NCBI GenBank assembly: GCA_018222965.1
Contig: JAAEZH010000015.1
Location: 1-64,000, forward strand
Length of the DNA stretch: 64,000 nt
Reading direction: 5' to 3'
Source: Bacteroidota bacterium
GTDB taxonomy: Bacteria > Bacteroidota > Bacteroidia > Chitinophagales > Saprospiraceae
In this document: in pieces, positions 34,636-43,374 of the stretch
How positions within the stretch are numbered: position 1 is the stretch's first letter
Layout: every line of letters starts with the position of its first letter
Notes under the pieces: model-generated
The model's input: only the letters and a program-made list of their open reading frames with translations
Database searches by the model: none
Told to the model about the DNA's origin: nothing
Made by a program: the position numbers and the translations under genes

Positions 34636-35949
34636 ATGGAAATGGATCCCTTAAAGAAGAAATTCCAGGAAAAATCAGAAGCCTTAAAGGTCGAACTTAA
34701 AGCCCTCCTCAAAGAACATGGCGGTCGCAAAGTCGATGAAGTAAAACTCAGCCAAATTTTTGGTGGTGCCCGAGGCATTAAAACCATGGTATGGGAAACT
34801 TCTCAGCTGGATCCGATCGAAGGGATTCGGTTTCGGGGGTATTCGATTCCTCAATTGAGGGAATTACTCCCTAAAGGTCCCGACGGGAAAGAGCCATTGC
34901 CAGAAGGTCTGTTTTGGCTGATGCTCGTCGGAGAAGTCCCAACACCAGAACAGGTTACCTGGCTCACCAAACAATGGACGCAGCGCTCGAATGTACCCGA
35001 ACACGTTTACAGCGTGCTCGACGCACTTCCTGCGGATACACACCCTATGACCCAATTTGTTGTGGCCATCAACGCCATGCAAACGGGCAGCGTATTTGCA
35101 CGCCGCTATGAAGAAATGGGTAAGTCTGAATACTGGGACGCTACCTATGAGGACACCATGAACCTCATTGCCCGTCTCCCGCGGGTTGCAGCCTATATCT
35201 ATCGCCGCACCTATTACAACGGTGACCATATTCAACCGGATATTTCGCTCGACTGGGCTGCCAACTTTGCACATATGCTCGGCATTAGCAATCCGGAATT
35301 CATGAATCTGATGCGTCTTTACCTCACGATCCACGCTGATCACGAAGGAGGGAACGCCTCTGCACATACCGTTCACCTTATTGGTTCTACCCTGAGTGAT
35401 CCTTATCTGGCTTTCGCCGGAGGCATGAACTCCCTGGCAGGCCCACTGCACGGTTTGGCCAATCAGGAAGTAATCAAATGGATATTCAAAATGCTCGATG
35501 CGCTTGGAACGAAAAACCCAAGCAAAGAGCAAATTGCTGAATATGTAAATGGTACACTGCAGGCTGGTCGTGTAATTCCAGGTTATGGCCACGCCGTTTT
35601 GCGTCGCCCTGACCCCCGCTTCATGGCTCAAAAACGATTCGCCGAAGATTATATCAAAGACGACGATATCGTACAGGTAGTTTGGAAAATCTTTGACGTG
35701 GTTCCTCCAATCCTGGAAGGACTCGGAAAAGTCAAAAACCCATGGCCTAATGTAGATGCCCACTCCGGTGCCCTGCTCGTTCATTACGGGATGGATCAGT
35801 ACAGCTTCTATACCGTTCTCTTTGGCGTGTCTCGCGCCCTTGGAGTTCTGGCAAACGGCTGTTGGTCAAGAGCACTCGGATTCCCGCTGGAACGCCCAAA
35901 ATCGGTTACCAGCAACTGGGTAAAAGAATGGCTAAAAGAAAATCAGTAG
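34636..35949 (+). CDS. gltA: Citrate synthase (mitochondrial-type)
   Basis: 437-residue enzyme that condenses acetyl-CoA and oxaloacetate, entry to the TCA cycle. It belongs to the group close to mitochondrial enzymes and not the hexameric GltA type: LDPIEGIRFRGYSIP, LPEGLFWLMLVGEVPT and LHPMTQF-like HPMTQFVVAI segments are seen. Catalytic residues are in GPLHGLANQEV (His), PGYGHAVLRRPDPR (His) and NVDAHSG (Asp). It lies alone, with a long leader upstream and a terminator shortly after the stop. Confidence 0.92.
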   Translation: MEMDPLKKKFQEKSEALKVELKALLKEHGGRKVDEVKLSQIFGGARGIKTMVWETSQLDPIEGIRFRGYSIPQLRELLPKGPDGKEPLPEGLFWLMLVGEVPTPEQVTWLTKQWTQRSNVPEHVYSVLDALPADTHPMTQFVVAINAMQTGSVFARRYEEMGKSEYWDATYEDTMNLIARLPRVAAYIYRRTYYNGDHIQPDISLDWAANFAHMLGISNPEFMNLMRLYLTIHADHEGGNASAHTVHLIGSTLSDPYLAFAGGMNSLAGPLHGLANQEVIKWIFKMLDALGTKNPSKEQIAEYVNGTLQAGRVIPGYGHAVLRRPDPRFMAQKRFAEDYIKDDDIVQVVWKIFDVVPPILEGLGKVKNPWPNVDAHSGALLVHYGMDQYSFYTVLFGVSRALGVLANGCWSRALGFPLERPKSVTSNWVKEWLKENQ

Positions 35950-35985
35950 GCCTAATCCGGGCAAACTGAAAAATTCTCCTATTTT

Positions 35986-36020
35986 TGGGCATGCTGAGAA
36001 ATTCAGTATGCCCATTTCTT
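35986..36020 (+). terminator. Terminator between gltA and gcvH
   Basis: TGGGCATGCTGA (35986-35997) pairs with TCAGTATGCCCA (36003-36014) with one mismatch, followed by TTTCTTTTA. It lies 36 bases after the gltA stop. Confidence 0.85.
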
Positions 36021-36051
36021 TTATTGACAACATTCAAATAAAACCGGAAAT

Positions 36052-36444
36052 ATGGAATTTCCATCCCATTTAAAATATACCAAGGATCACGAATGGATCC
36101 GCATAGAAGATGGCAACATCGCCTACGTAGGTATTACAGCCTTTGCCCAGGAAGAACTGGGAGAACTCGTATACATCGAAGTTGACACGGTTGGTGAAAC
36201 CATCGGCAAAGATGACGTATTTGGTACTGTGGAAGCAGTAAAAACCACCTCCGACCTCTTTTTGCCCGTATCGGGAAAAGTTCTCGAATTCAATGCGGAA
36301 ATTGATGAATCGGCGGGCGACAACCCTACCCTGGTAAATGAATCCCCTTACGATAAGGGATGGATCATTAAAATGGAAATTACAGATCCTTCAGAACTGG
36401 AGGACTTGATGGACGCAGATGCCTATCAGGAACTGGTCCAATAA
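36052..36444 (+). CDS. gcvH: Glycine cleavage system H protein
   Basis: 130-residue lipoylated carrier protein that moves the aminomethyl group between the P and T proteins of the glycine cleavage complex. The lipoyl Lys is residue 64 in VEAVKTTSD. Other conserved features are YTKDHEWIR (9-17), [17 protein letters not shown] and the C-terminal [13 protein letters not shown]. Length fits the family. gcvP and gcvT are not in the window, so the system is split as usual in Bacteroidota. Confidence 0.96.
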   Translation: MEFPSHLKYTKDHEWIRIEDGNIAYVGITAFAQEELGELVYIEVDTVGETIGKDDVFGTVEAVKTTSDLFLPVSGKVLEFNAEIDESAGDNPTLVNESPYDKGWIIKMEITDPSELEDLMDADAYQELVQ

Positions 36445-36596
36445 TTTCTTTTCACCCCCTTACACCAAAAAGCAAGTGGGCTGCATCTATTAGGTACAGA
36501 CACTTTCAAAAACTGTTTGAGGTCCTTTTTTCCGATCGCTTTATGCAAACCGGATCAAAAAACAACCTGAAAATGACAGTCGCTGAAAGCAATGTT

Positions 36597-36626
36597 TTTT
36601 GATTACGATGGAAATCCGTACTTTCG
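36597..36626 (+). promoter_or_regulatory. Candidate promoter of tonB
   Basis: A TTTTG element (36597-36601) is followed after 17 bases by TACTTTCG (36619-36626), one mismatch from the Bacteroidota -7 consensus TAnnTTTG. It lies 79 bases before the tonB ATG. Confidence 0.4.
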
Positions 36627-36704
36627 AACCTAACAGTTCGATCTGCTGATGAATATCCATCGTAAATGATTGATTGTTAAATTAAAACTTAAATCCAAGC
36701 CATT

Positions 36705-37595
36705 ATGGACATTTCAGTAACAGGGAAATGGCTGGTGGTTGCTCTGGTAGTCCTCGCAGCAATTACGATCGGAATTATTTTATTCCTTCGTAATCGTTAT
36801 GCTTCGCGGTCTAGCGAAGACATTGCACAGGCATCTGGTTCTGGCTCTCCTCTGGAAAACCGGAATAAGTATGCCGATGTAAATGTCTTTAAGCTTAGCT
36901 CCACGTTCTTGCTTTTTGGTCTACTGACAGCAGTAACGCTCTCAGTACTTGCGTTTAGCTGGACTTCCTACGAAGAGGATGTATATATCCCGGAAGGCGC
37001 GATGGACCTAGATGACGAGATCATTATGGAGCCACCACGTACTAAAGAGCCACCTCCTCCACCGCCACCGCCGCCACCACCTCAGATTGAAGAGGTGCCG
37101 GAAGAAGAAATTGAAGAGGATCAGGAAGATCTCTTCCAGGATCAAACTATTGAGGAAGAATCTCAGGTAGAGGCTCCTATTCAGGATGCACCTCCGCCTC
37201 CACCTCCGCCTCCACCGCCGCCACCAGCGCCAAAAGAGGATGAGATATTTGTTGCCGTAGAAGACATGCCACGTTTCCCGGCTTGCGAAGATCAGCCAAC
37301 AAAAGCTGAGAAAGAGCAGTGTGCCCAAACTGAAATGTTGAAGTTTATCTACAAAAACATTAAGTATCCACCTATCGCACGTGAAAACGGCGTTGAAGGT
37401 ACCTGCGTTGTACGCTTTGTGGTTGAGCCAAATGGCGATATCACCAATGTAGAGCTGCTCCGCGATATCGGTGCCCAGTGTGGACAGGAAGCCCTGCGGG
37501 TTGTCAATATGATGCCTCAGTGGGTTCCAGGACGACAGCAAGGTCGTAAAGTACGGGTTCAGTTTAACCTGCCCGTGAAGTTCAAGCTTCAGTAA
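36705..37595 (+). CDS. tonB: Energy transducer TonB
   Basis: 296-residue inner-membrane protein that passes proton-motive energy to outer-membrane receptors. It has a first hydrophobic segment (residues about 8-28) and a second (about 66-87) before the proline-rich region, so this is not the simple one-helix TonB. Two blocks of consecutive prolines (around 115-126 and 165-174) flank a long acidic stretch. The C-terminal TonB domain covers about 205-296, with IKYPPIARENGVEGTCVVRFVVEP and VNMMPQWVPGRQQGRKVRVQFNLPVKF. Two Cys (about 195 and 207) just before this domain are typical of the phylum. ExbB/ExbD are not in the window. Confidence 0.9.
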   Translation: MDISVTGKWLVVALVVLAAITIGIILFLRNRYASRSSEDIAQASGSGSPLENRNKYADVNVFKLSSTFLLFGLLTAVTLSVLAFSWTSYEEDVYIPEGAMDLDDEIIMEPPRTKEPPPPPPPPPPPQIEEVPEEEIEEDQEDLFQDQTIEEESQVEAPIQDAPPPPPPPPPPPPAPKEDEIFVAVEDMPRFPACEDQPTKAEKEQCAQTEMLKFIYKNIKYPPIARENGVEGTCVVRFVVEPNGDITNVELLRDIGAQCGQEALRVVNMMPQWVPGRQQGRKVRVQFNLPVKFKLQ

Positions 37596-37614
37596 TTACT
37601 GAAAACCTGAGCGG

Positions 37615-37648
37615 AAAGCCGGATGGGATCTCCCTTCCGGCTTTTTTT
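37615..37648 (+). terminator. Terminator after tonB
   Basis: AAAGCCGGA (37615-37623) and TCCGGCTTT (37636-37644) form a 9-bp perfect stem, followed by a T-run, 19 bases after the stop. Confidence 0.9.
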
Positions 37649-37678
37649 ATTCCCTATCTTTCGCCCCACAACTTTTCT

Positions 37679-38956
37679 ATGGAGCAAACAGATATTTGCA
37701 TTGTTGGCGCCGGACCAGGCGGAATGGCTACCGCACTCAAATTACAGGAACTGGGCATTCCCTGTATCCTGCTGGAAAAAGATCAATTTCCAAGAGATAA
37801 AATCTGTGGCGACGCCATTAGTGGAAAAACTACTACCCTCCTCAACCGCCTCGATCCCCTCGTAAAGGAACGATTCAAAAAGATAGAAAAGACCTACAAC
37901 AAGGTCTGGGGCATCCGCTTTGTCGCTCCCAACAAAAAAAACGTAGACATCCCCTTTTCGCCCCAATACCATCCCGACGATGATCCGGCACCGGGTTATG
38001 TCTGCCGGCGCACCGATTTCGACAATTTTATGGCCGAAGAGGTAAAACGCAACCCACTTACGGATTTTCGCGAAAACACGGAGGTGTCACAAATAGATGC
38101 CCTGCCTGAAGGCGGATGGGAAATCCGCGACCGATCCGGAAACACCCACATTCAATGCCGAATTCTTATCGTAGCTAACGGAGCCCACTCCTCCTTTTCC
38201 AGAAAACAGGCGGGAATCCCCAAAGACCTCAAACATTACGCCGGTGGTATCCGTGCCTATTATGAAAACCTCGGTGGCTGGCATCCTCATCGGTTTATTG
38301 AAATTCATTATATCCACCACTTGTTGCCGGGTTATCTCTGGATATTCCCGCTACCCAATGGCGATGCCAATGTCGGATTGGGAATGCGTTCCGATAAGAT
38401 CTCCAAAAGAAAGGTCAATCTGCGCAAAATGCTGGATGAAACCATTCAGACACATCCTATCCTAAAAGAACGCTTTGCAAATGCCCGGCGTGTAGGGCCA
38501 ATACGCGGTTTTGGACTCCCTCTGGGTTCCAGACGCTATGCTATTTCCGGCGATCATTATATGTTGGTTGGAGATGCGGCCCATCTCGTTGACCCCATGT
38601 CAGGCGAAGGAATTGGCAATGCCATTTACAGTGGTTTTATCGCGGCAGAACAGGCCAGGGATTGCCTTTCGGCGAATGACTTTTCGTCGATGTATTTGAA
38701 AGCTTACGACAAAAGAATAAAAAGAGTATTGGGCGACGAAATGGTAGTGAGCTATAATATACAACGCTTCCTCAGCAACCGGTATATACCCAACTTCCTG
38801 GCTAATCTCATTCTGCGAAAGCCACAGATCATCAGGGTCCTGTCCAGTATGTATACAGATCTGGAGATGCGTCGAAAAGCATCCTCCCCCATCTTCTGGA
38901 TGAAAGTTCTTTTGAATCGTTACAAATTTGAAGACAAAACCCAACATTCTTCTTAG
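37679..38956 (+). CDS. Geranylgeranyl-reductase-family FAD oxidoreductase
   Basis: 425-residue flavoprotein. The FAD-binding GAGPGGMATA motif is at residues about 10-19. KDQFPRDKICGDAISG (the PxxYxxWCG-like substrate-side motif region) follows, and the second FAD motif GDAAHLVDPMSGEGIGNAI is near residue 299. These fit the geranylgeranyl reductase/digeranylgeranylglycerophospholipid reductase group, which reduce isoprenoid double bonds, or related halogenase-type monooxygenases. The substrate is not known. One exact GCCTTTCGGCGAA motif is in the coding sequence (38664-38676). It is the only gene in its transcript. Confidence 0.8.
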   Translation: MEQTDICIVGAGPGGMATALKLQELGIPCILLEKDQFPRDKICGDAISGKTTTLLNRLDPLVKERFKKIEKTYNKVWGIRFVAPNKKNVDIPFSPQYHPDDDPAPGYVCRRTDFDNFMAEEVKRNPLTDFRENTEVSQIDALPEGGWEIRDRSGNTHIQCRILIVANGAHSSFSRKQAGIPKDLKHYAGGIRAYYENLGGWHPHRFIEIHYIHHLLPGYLWIFPLPNGDANVGLGMRSDKISKRKVNLRKMLDETIQTHPILKERFANARRVGPIRGFGLPLGSRRYAISGDHYMLVGDAAHLVDPMSGEGIGNAIYSGFIAAEQARDCLSANDFSSMYLKAYDKRIKRVLGDEMVVSYNIQRFLSNRYIPNFLANLILRKPQIIRVLSSMYTDLEMRRKASSPIFWMKVLLNRYKFEDKTQHSS

Positions 38957-39128
38957 CTGTATGAAAGACTCCAATCCGCTATTGCGTTAATCAGAAATCA
39001 AGTCTCAAAGAAAGAGTCCAAATTTTCCTTTCCTGCTTATTTGAATTCTGTACCTTAGGGTCTGCCGAATCAAATAAGATCAGTAATACTGATTTGAAGT
39101 TCATCCAACTTCTTTATACGAAACCTAT

Positions 39129-41072
39129 ATGAGAAACCGAGTCATTATTGAAAATGTCCGCCCCGAAATTGATGGCGGCAGACACTTCATTAAGCGCATC
39201 CAAAACGAACGAATAGATGTTCAGGCAAATATTTTTGCCGATGGCCACGATGTTGTAAGAGCTTCCCTGCATTTTCGCGAAAGCGGAAAAAGAACCTGGC
39301 AGGAAGTGTACATGAGTTCACTGGGTAACGATGAATGGGCCGCCTCCTTCCGTCCTGAAAATATTGGCTTTTATCAATATAAAATCGAAGCCTGGATTGA
39401 TCATCTACAGACCTGGCTCAATGGTTTCTACAAAAAGCAGGCCGATGGTCAGCACATGGCCGTAGAATTGGAGATCGGTGCCGAGCTGTTGTCCAAAACA
39501 GCAGCCCTTTATTCCAAAACAAAAGCCAAACCGCTGCTCGATGCAGAAAAACAACTGCGCGACAAAAAAGGCTATAAAGAGGCCGTAAAACTGGTTTTAA
39601 GCCCGGAATTTGCCCAGATGGTTCTGGCCTTTCCCATGAAGCAATTCCAAACAGAATATGAAAAGGAGCTGCGGGTAAAGGTGGGACGCCCCAAAGAGTT
39701 GTATAGCTCCTGGTATGAATTCTTTCCGCGTTCAGCCGGAAATGGCACAGAGCATGGCACCTTTAAAGACTGCATTAACCAGCTTCCGCGCATTGCCGAA
39801 TTAGGCTTCGATGTACTTTATCTCCCACCTATCCATCCGATTGGCGAAATCAACCGAAAGGGCAAAAACAATGCGGTTCAGGCACAAGACGGAGAACCCG
39901 GATCTCCCTGGGCCATTGGCAGTAAGGACGGCGGTCATAAATCCATTCACAAAGAGCTGGGTACCCTGACAGATTACAAAAAACTAATCCGGGAAGCAGC
40001 CAAACACGATATTGAAATCGCTCTCGACCTGGCGTTTCAGTGTGCGCCGGATCATCCCTACATCAAAGAACATCCGGAATGGTTTGTGTGGCGACCAGAT
40101 GGCACCATTGCCTATGCCGAAAACCCGCCTAAAAAATACCAGGATATTGTTCCGCTCAACTTTGAAACCAAGGATTGGAAAAACCTTTGGAACGAGCTGC
40201 TGGAAGTAACGCTTTACTGGGTAAAACAGGGCGTAAAAATCTTTCGGGTAGACAACCCGCATACCAAAGCCCTGCCTTTTTGGGAATGGATGATTGATCA
40301 GGTCAACAAGAAACACCCGGAAGTGATTTTCCTCTCAGAAGCATTTACGCGCCCGCGGGTAATGGCCGGTCTGGCGAAAGCCGGATTCACCCAGGGATAC
40401 ACCTACTTTGCCTGGCGTACCAATAAGGAGGAAATGGAAGAATACTTAACGGAACTGAGCAAAACAGAATGGCGCGAATTCTTCCGTCCCAACTTTTGGC
40501 CCAACACTCCCGATATTTTACCTTATGAGTTGATGGGAGCCGGATCCAACACCTTTGTGAAACAACTATTATTGGCAGCAACACTGAGCTCGAATTACGG
40601 ATTGTATGGTCCTGCCTACGAAATGATGGACAATCAGGGCAACTTCAATGGAAAAGAAGAGTACCTCAATTCGGAGAAATACGAAATAAAGAAATACGAT
40701 TGGACTAAGCGAAACCGCCTCACTGATGCCATGACGCGCATCAATAAGATCCGAAAGGAAAATCCGGCTTTGCAGGATACGTACAACATTCATTTTACCA
40801 GAACAGACAACGACAAGCTGATGAGCTACATTAAGCTCACCGAGGATCGTTCGAATATCATCTGGTGTATTGCCAACTTTGATACGCAAAACGGGCAATC
40901 CGGTTTTGTGGAAGTTCCCAAAGATGTATTGGGAATCACCAGTCAGCATGTACACCTGCAAGTCACCGACCTGCTTACAGGAGCTACTTACCACTGGTTT
41001 AATGACTGGAATTACATAGAATTACATCCGGGCAAATGGCCGATGCACATTTTCCGTGTACGGATGGGTTGA
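39129..41072 (+). CDS. glgE: Alpha-1,4-glucan:maltose-1-phosphate maltosyltransferase
   Basis: 647-residue GH13_3 enzyme that extends alpha-1,4-glucan from maltose-1-phosphate. Residues 1 to about 110 form the N-terminal DUF3416-type beta domain (RPEIDGGRHFIKR). The (beta/alpha)8 domain has RVDNPHTK with nucleophile Asp375 and FLSEAFTRP with acid/base Glu404. The signature segments DVLYLPPIHPIG and RPNFWPNTPDILPYEL are also complete, so the enzyme should be active. It lies alone, 11 kb from the TreS-like/maltokinase fusion that would supply maltose-1-phosphate. No glgB or glgP is in the window. Confidence 0.94.
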   Translation: MRNRVIIENVRPEIDGGRHFIKRIQNERIDVQANIFADGHDVVRASLHFRESGKRTWQEVYMSSLGNDEWAASFRPENIGFYQYKIEAWIDHLQTWLNGFYKKQADGQHMAVELEIGAELLSKTAALYSKTKAKPLLDAEKQLRDKKGYKEAVKLVLSPEFAQMVLAFPMKQFQTEYEKELRVKVGRPKELYSSWYEFFPRSAGNGTEHGTFKDCINQLPRIAELGFDVLYLPPIHPIGEINRKGKNNAVQAQDGEPGSPWAIGSKDGGHKSIHKELGTLTDYKKLIREAAKHDIEIALDLAFQCAPDHPYIKEHPEWFVWRPDGTIAYAENPPKKYQDIVPLNFETKDWKNLWNELLEVTLYWVKQGVKIFRVDNPHTKALPFWEWMIDQVNKKHPEVIFLSEAFTRPRVMAGLAKAGFTQGYTYFAWRTNKEEMEEYLTELSKTEWREFFRPNFWPNTPDILPYELMGAGSNTFVKQLLLAATLSSNYGLYGPAYEMMDNQGNFNGKEEYLNSEKYEIKKYDWTKRNRLTDAMTRINKIRKENPALQDTYNIHFTRTDNDKLMSYIKLTEDRSNIIWCIANFDTQNGQSGFVEVPKDVLGITSQHVHLQVTDLLTGATYHWFNDWNYIELHPGKWPMHIFRVRMG

Positions 41073-41154
41073 TTTTTCATTAAAACGAACAAATCAATTG
41101 ATAATTCGTCCCTTTTAATGAAATACAATTCTTGACCTCACTAAATTGACTATT

Positions 41155-41607
41155 ATGAAGAAGCTCAACTTTACGCACGTCCTGGTTCTTGCCTTGTTCT
41201 TGCCGTTTATGTCTCAGGCTGCTGTAAACGTTTCCAGTATAGCCCCAACAGCTGAAACTGCTGAAAACTGGATCCAGCAACTAAGCGTGGAAGAATTTTT
41301 GGACATGAGTCCAGGAGATATTAAAGCCAGGACGGGTAAAAAAATGAATTTCCGTGAGAAAATGGCTTTCAGAATGGCCAGGCATCGGGTGAAAAAAGCG
41401 CAGAAGCGTGGAGAGAATCTCAGTATGGCAGCAGCTTATGACGATGCCAGTGGCGATTTCAACCTGGGTGGATTCCTGCTCGGATTCCTGCTGGGACCAA
41501 TTGGTGTGCTACTTTCGCTGCTCTTCGGAAAAGGAGCTTTTCGATCATCACTCATTGGCCTGCTATGTGCCATTATTGTTGGATTGATTGGTTGGATTAT
41601 TTTCTAA
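41155..41607 (+). CDS. Small exported or membrane protein with C-terminal double helix
   Basis: 150 residues from the ATG at 41155. Signal peptide residues 1-23 (KLNFTHVLVLALFLPFMSQA). A soluble, basic middle segment (NFREKMAFRMARHRVKKAQKRGE) follows. Two close hydrophobic helices, about 107-150 (GGFLLGFLLGPIGVLLSLLFG and SSLIGLLCAIIVGLIGWIIF), end at the C-terminus, so the protein is held in the inner membrane. Similar small proteins occur in Bacteroidota without known function. A strong terminator follows. Confidence 0.7.
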   Translation: MKKLNFTHVLVLALFLPFMSQAAVNVSSIAPTAETAENWIQQLSVEEFLDMSPGDIKARTGKKMNFREKMAFRMARHRVKKAQKRGENLSMAAAYDDASGDFNLGGFLLGFLLGPIGVLLSLLFGKGAFRSSLIGLLCAIIVGLIGWIIF

Positions 41608-41624
41608 ACCAACTCCCTGCGAAT

Positions 41625-41664
41625 AAAAGGCCCTGAATGTCGAAAAACAATCAGGGCCTTTTTT
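41625..41664 (+). terminator. Terminator after the small membrane protein
   Basis: AAAAGGCCCTGA (41625-41636) and TCAGGGCCTTTT (41651-41662) form a 12-bp perfect stem with a T-run, 17 bases past the stop. Confidence 0.92.
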
Positions 41665-41788
41665 ATTGGTGGCAGGTATAACCACAAAAGGTGCTACCTT
41701 AAAAAACAAGTGTTTTATCCGAAACAAGGCGAAAAGTAACGCAAAAGCTTAGGCAATTAGCAGTTAAAATCTCCAGAAACGTACAATT

Positions 41789-42724
41789 ATGAAAAAGTTC
41801 AAAATCCTGGTTTTTGGCATTGGTGGTGTCGGGGGATACTTCGGTGGAAAACTCGCATACGCATTCGCGGAAAGCGATAAAATTCAAGTGGATTTTGTGG
41901 CCCGGGGAGAACACGCAAAAGCCATTCGACAAAACGGTTTACACTTGCAAACCGATGAGAAAAGCTGGAAGGTTTATCCAAACCAGGTCCTCACCTCCAC
42001 CAAATCGGCCGGCAGCTATGACCTAATCCTGCTTTGCAGCAAAACCTACGATCTGGAAGAAAGTGCTCATGCAATCCAACAGAACTGCACAACTGAAACA
42101 CTAATTCTCCCCTTGCAAAATGGGGTAGACAACCAATTGCGCCTGATGAATGCCCGCCTCTCCGGTATTGTACTGGAAGGATTGGTCTACCTCATTGGCT
42201 GGAAGAAAGGACCGGGAGAAGTTGTGCAATCCGGACAGTTTCGGCAGCTCTATTTCGGGAGCTATAACCCGGCTGTATCTGAAAAACTCAGGTTGCTGGA
42301 ATCCATTTTTCAACAAGCCGACATGGAAGCTTTTTTAGACCCTAAGATCCGCTCCCGGATTTGGCAGAAGTTTATGCTTGTCAGTCCGCTGGCCTGTATC
42401 ACCTCTTATACCAAACTTCCCATAAAAGAGAGCTTGAAGGATGCCGCCAATAAAGAATTGTACGAAAACTGTGTCGGGGAAGTCTGGCAGTTGGCTTGTG
42501 CCTTGCATATTCCGCTGCCCAAAAACCTGCTGGAAGACATCAACGAAAAGGTAAATCAATTTAAACCGGAAGCAACTACTTCCATGCAACGCGACTTTGA
42601 AGCAGGCAAACAAACAGAACTTGAGTCCCTTTGCGGATTTGTGGTGAGGAGGTCAAAAGAACTGGGACTACAAACTCCCGGCATGGAGAAGATTTACAGG
42701 CACTTACAAGCTGATCCCCAATAA
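41789..42724 (+). CDS. 2-dehydropantoate 2-reductase family protein
   Basis: 311-residue NADPH-dependent oxidoreductase, ApbA/PanE family. GIGGVGGYFGGKLA (residues about 11-24) is the dinucleotide-binding loop. LPLQNGVDN (about 108-116) carries the conserved Asn, and a Lys in the RIWQKFMLVSPLACITSY segment (about 190-207) is the likely catalytic residue. PanE reduces ketopantoate in coenzyme A synthesis, but this family is broad and has paralogues, so I leave the symbol blank. It converges on an Lrp-type regulator with no gap (stops at 42724 and 42725). Confidence 0.8.
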   Translation: MKKFKILVFGIGGVGGYFGGKLAYAFAESDKIQVDFVARGEHAKAIRQNGLHLQTDEKSWKVYPNQVLTSTKSAGSYDLILLCSKTYDLEESAHAIQQNCTTETLILPLQNGVDNQLRLMNARLSGIVLEGLVYLIGWKKGPGEVVQSGQFRQLYFGSYNPAVSEKLRLLESIFQQADMEAFLDPKIRSRIWQKFMLVSPLACITSYTKLPIKESLKDAANKELYENCVGEVWQLACALHIPLPKNLLEDINEKVNQFKPEATTSMQRDFEAGKQTELESLCGFVVRRSKELGLQTPGMEKIYRHLQADPQ

Positions 42725-43198
42725 TCAAACAGATTCTGTCTTTATCGGAAAAACGGGATCATCTTTCACGTCTGTCATCACAAAAAAGCTTTGCACCCGG
42801 CCAATATTGTCAATAGAAGCCAGTTTTTGCGAGACAAAATGCTGATAAGTATCCATGTCGGGGACAATGATTTTCAATAAATAATCAAACAAGCCGGCAA
42901 TGTGATAACACTCTGTCACCTCCTCTAAATGCCGCACATCCTGCTGGAATTTTTCAATATATGCTGTCTTGTGGTTTTCCAGACGCACATTGCAAAAAGC
43001 CAATAATGGCAAGCCGACCTGGCGCCTGTCCAGAATAGCACTATACCCCTTTATCAGTCCCTCTCGCTCCATTCTCTTAATGCGTTCATGCACCGGCGTA
43101 GTGGTCAACCCCAGCTTTCCGGCTATCTCTTTAATGGTTTGCTTGGCATCTTCCTGCAACAATCGAAGGATTTTCAAATCGGTAGTATCCGGTTTCAT
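42725..43198 (-). CDS. Lrp/AsnC family transcriptional regulator
   Basis: 157-residue regulator. The N-terminal helix-turn-helix is residues about 8-55 (LKILRLLQEDAKQTIKEIAGKLGLTTTPVHERIKRME). The C-terminal RAM ligand-binding domain follows (GLPLLAFCNVRLENH, ECYHIAGLFDYLLKIIVPDMDTYQHF). Amino acids are the usual ligands. The divergent neighbour is a PLP-dependent Cys/Met-metabolism enzyme, a pairing seen in other bacteria between Lrp-type regulators and sulfur-amino-acid lyases; regulation of that gene is likely. The intergenic gap of about 176 bases is AT-rich. Confidence 0.88.
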   Translation of the reverse strand: MKPDTTDLKILRLLQEDAKQTIKEIAGKLGLTTTPVHERIKRMEREGLIKGYSAILDRRQVGLPLLAFCNVRLENHKTAYIEKFQQDVRHLEEVTECYHIAGLFDYLLKIIVPDMDTYQHFVSQKLASIDNIGRVQSFFVMTDVKDDPVFPIKTESV

Positions 43199-43374
43199 AG
43201 TAGATTTTTCTTTTGCAGTCCTAAAAACAGCTTTTTATAGAACAAAAGATCAATAATTAAAAAAATTTAGAAAAATATTCTTCCCCAAGTTAAATAAAAA
43301 GAACAAAGACCTATTCGGACTATCTTTATAAAGAGTTGTTAGTCAATTCCTAACCAGCGCAAAGCATCCGAATT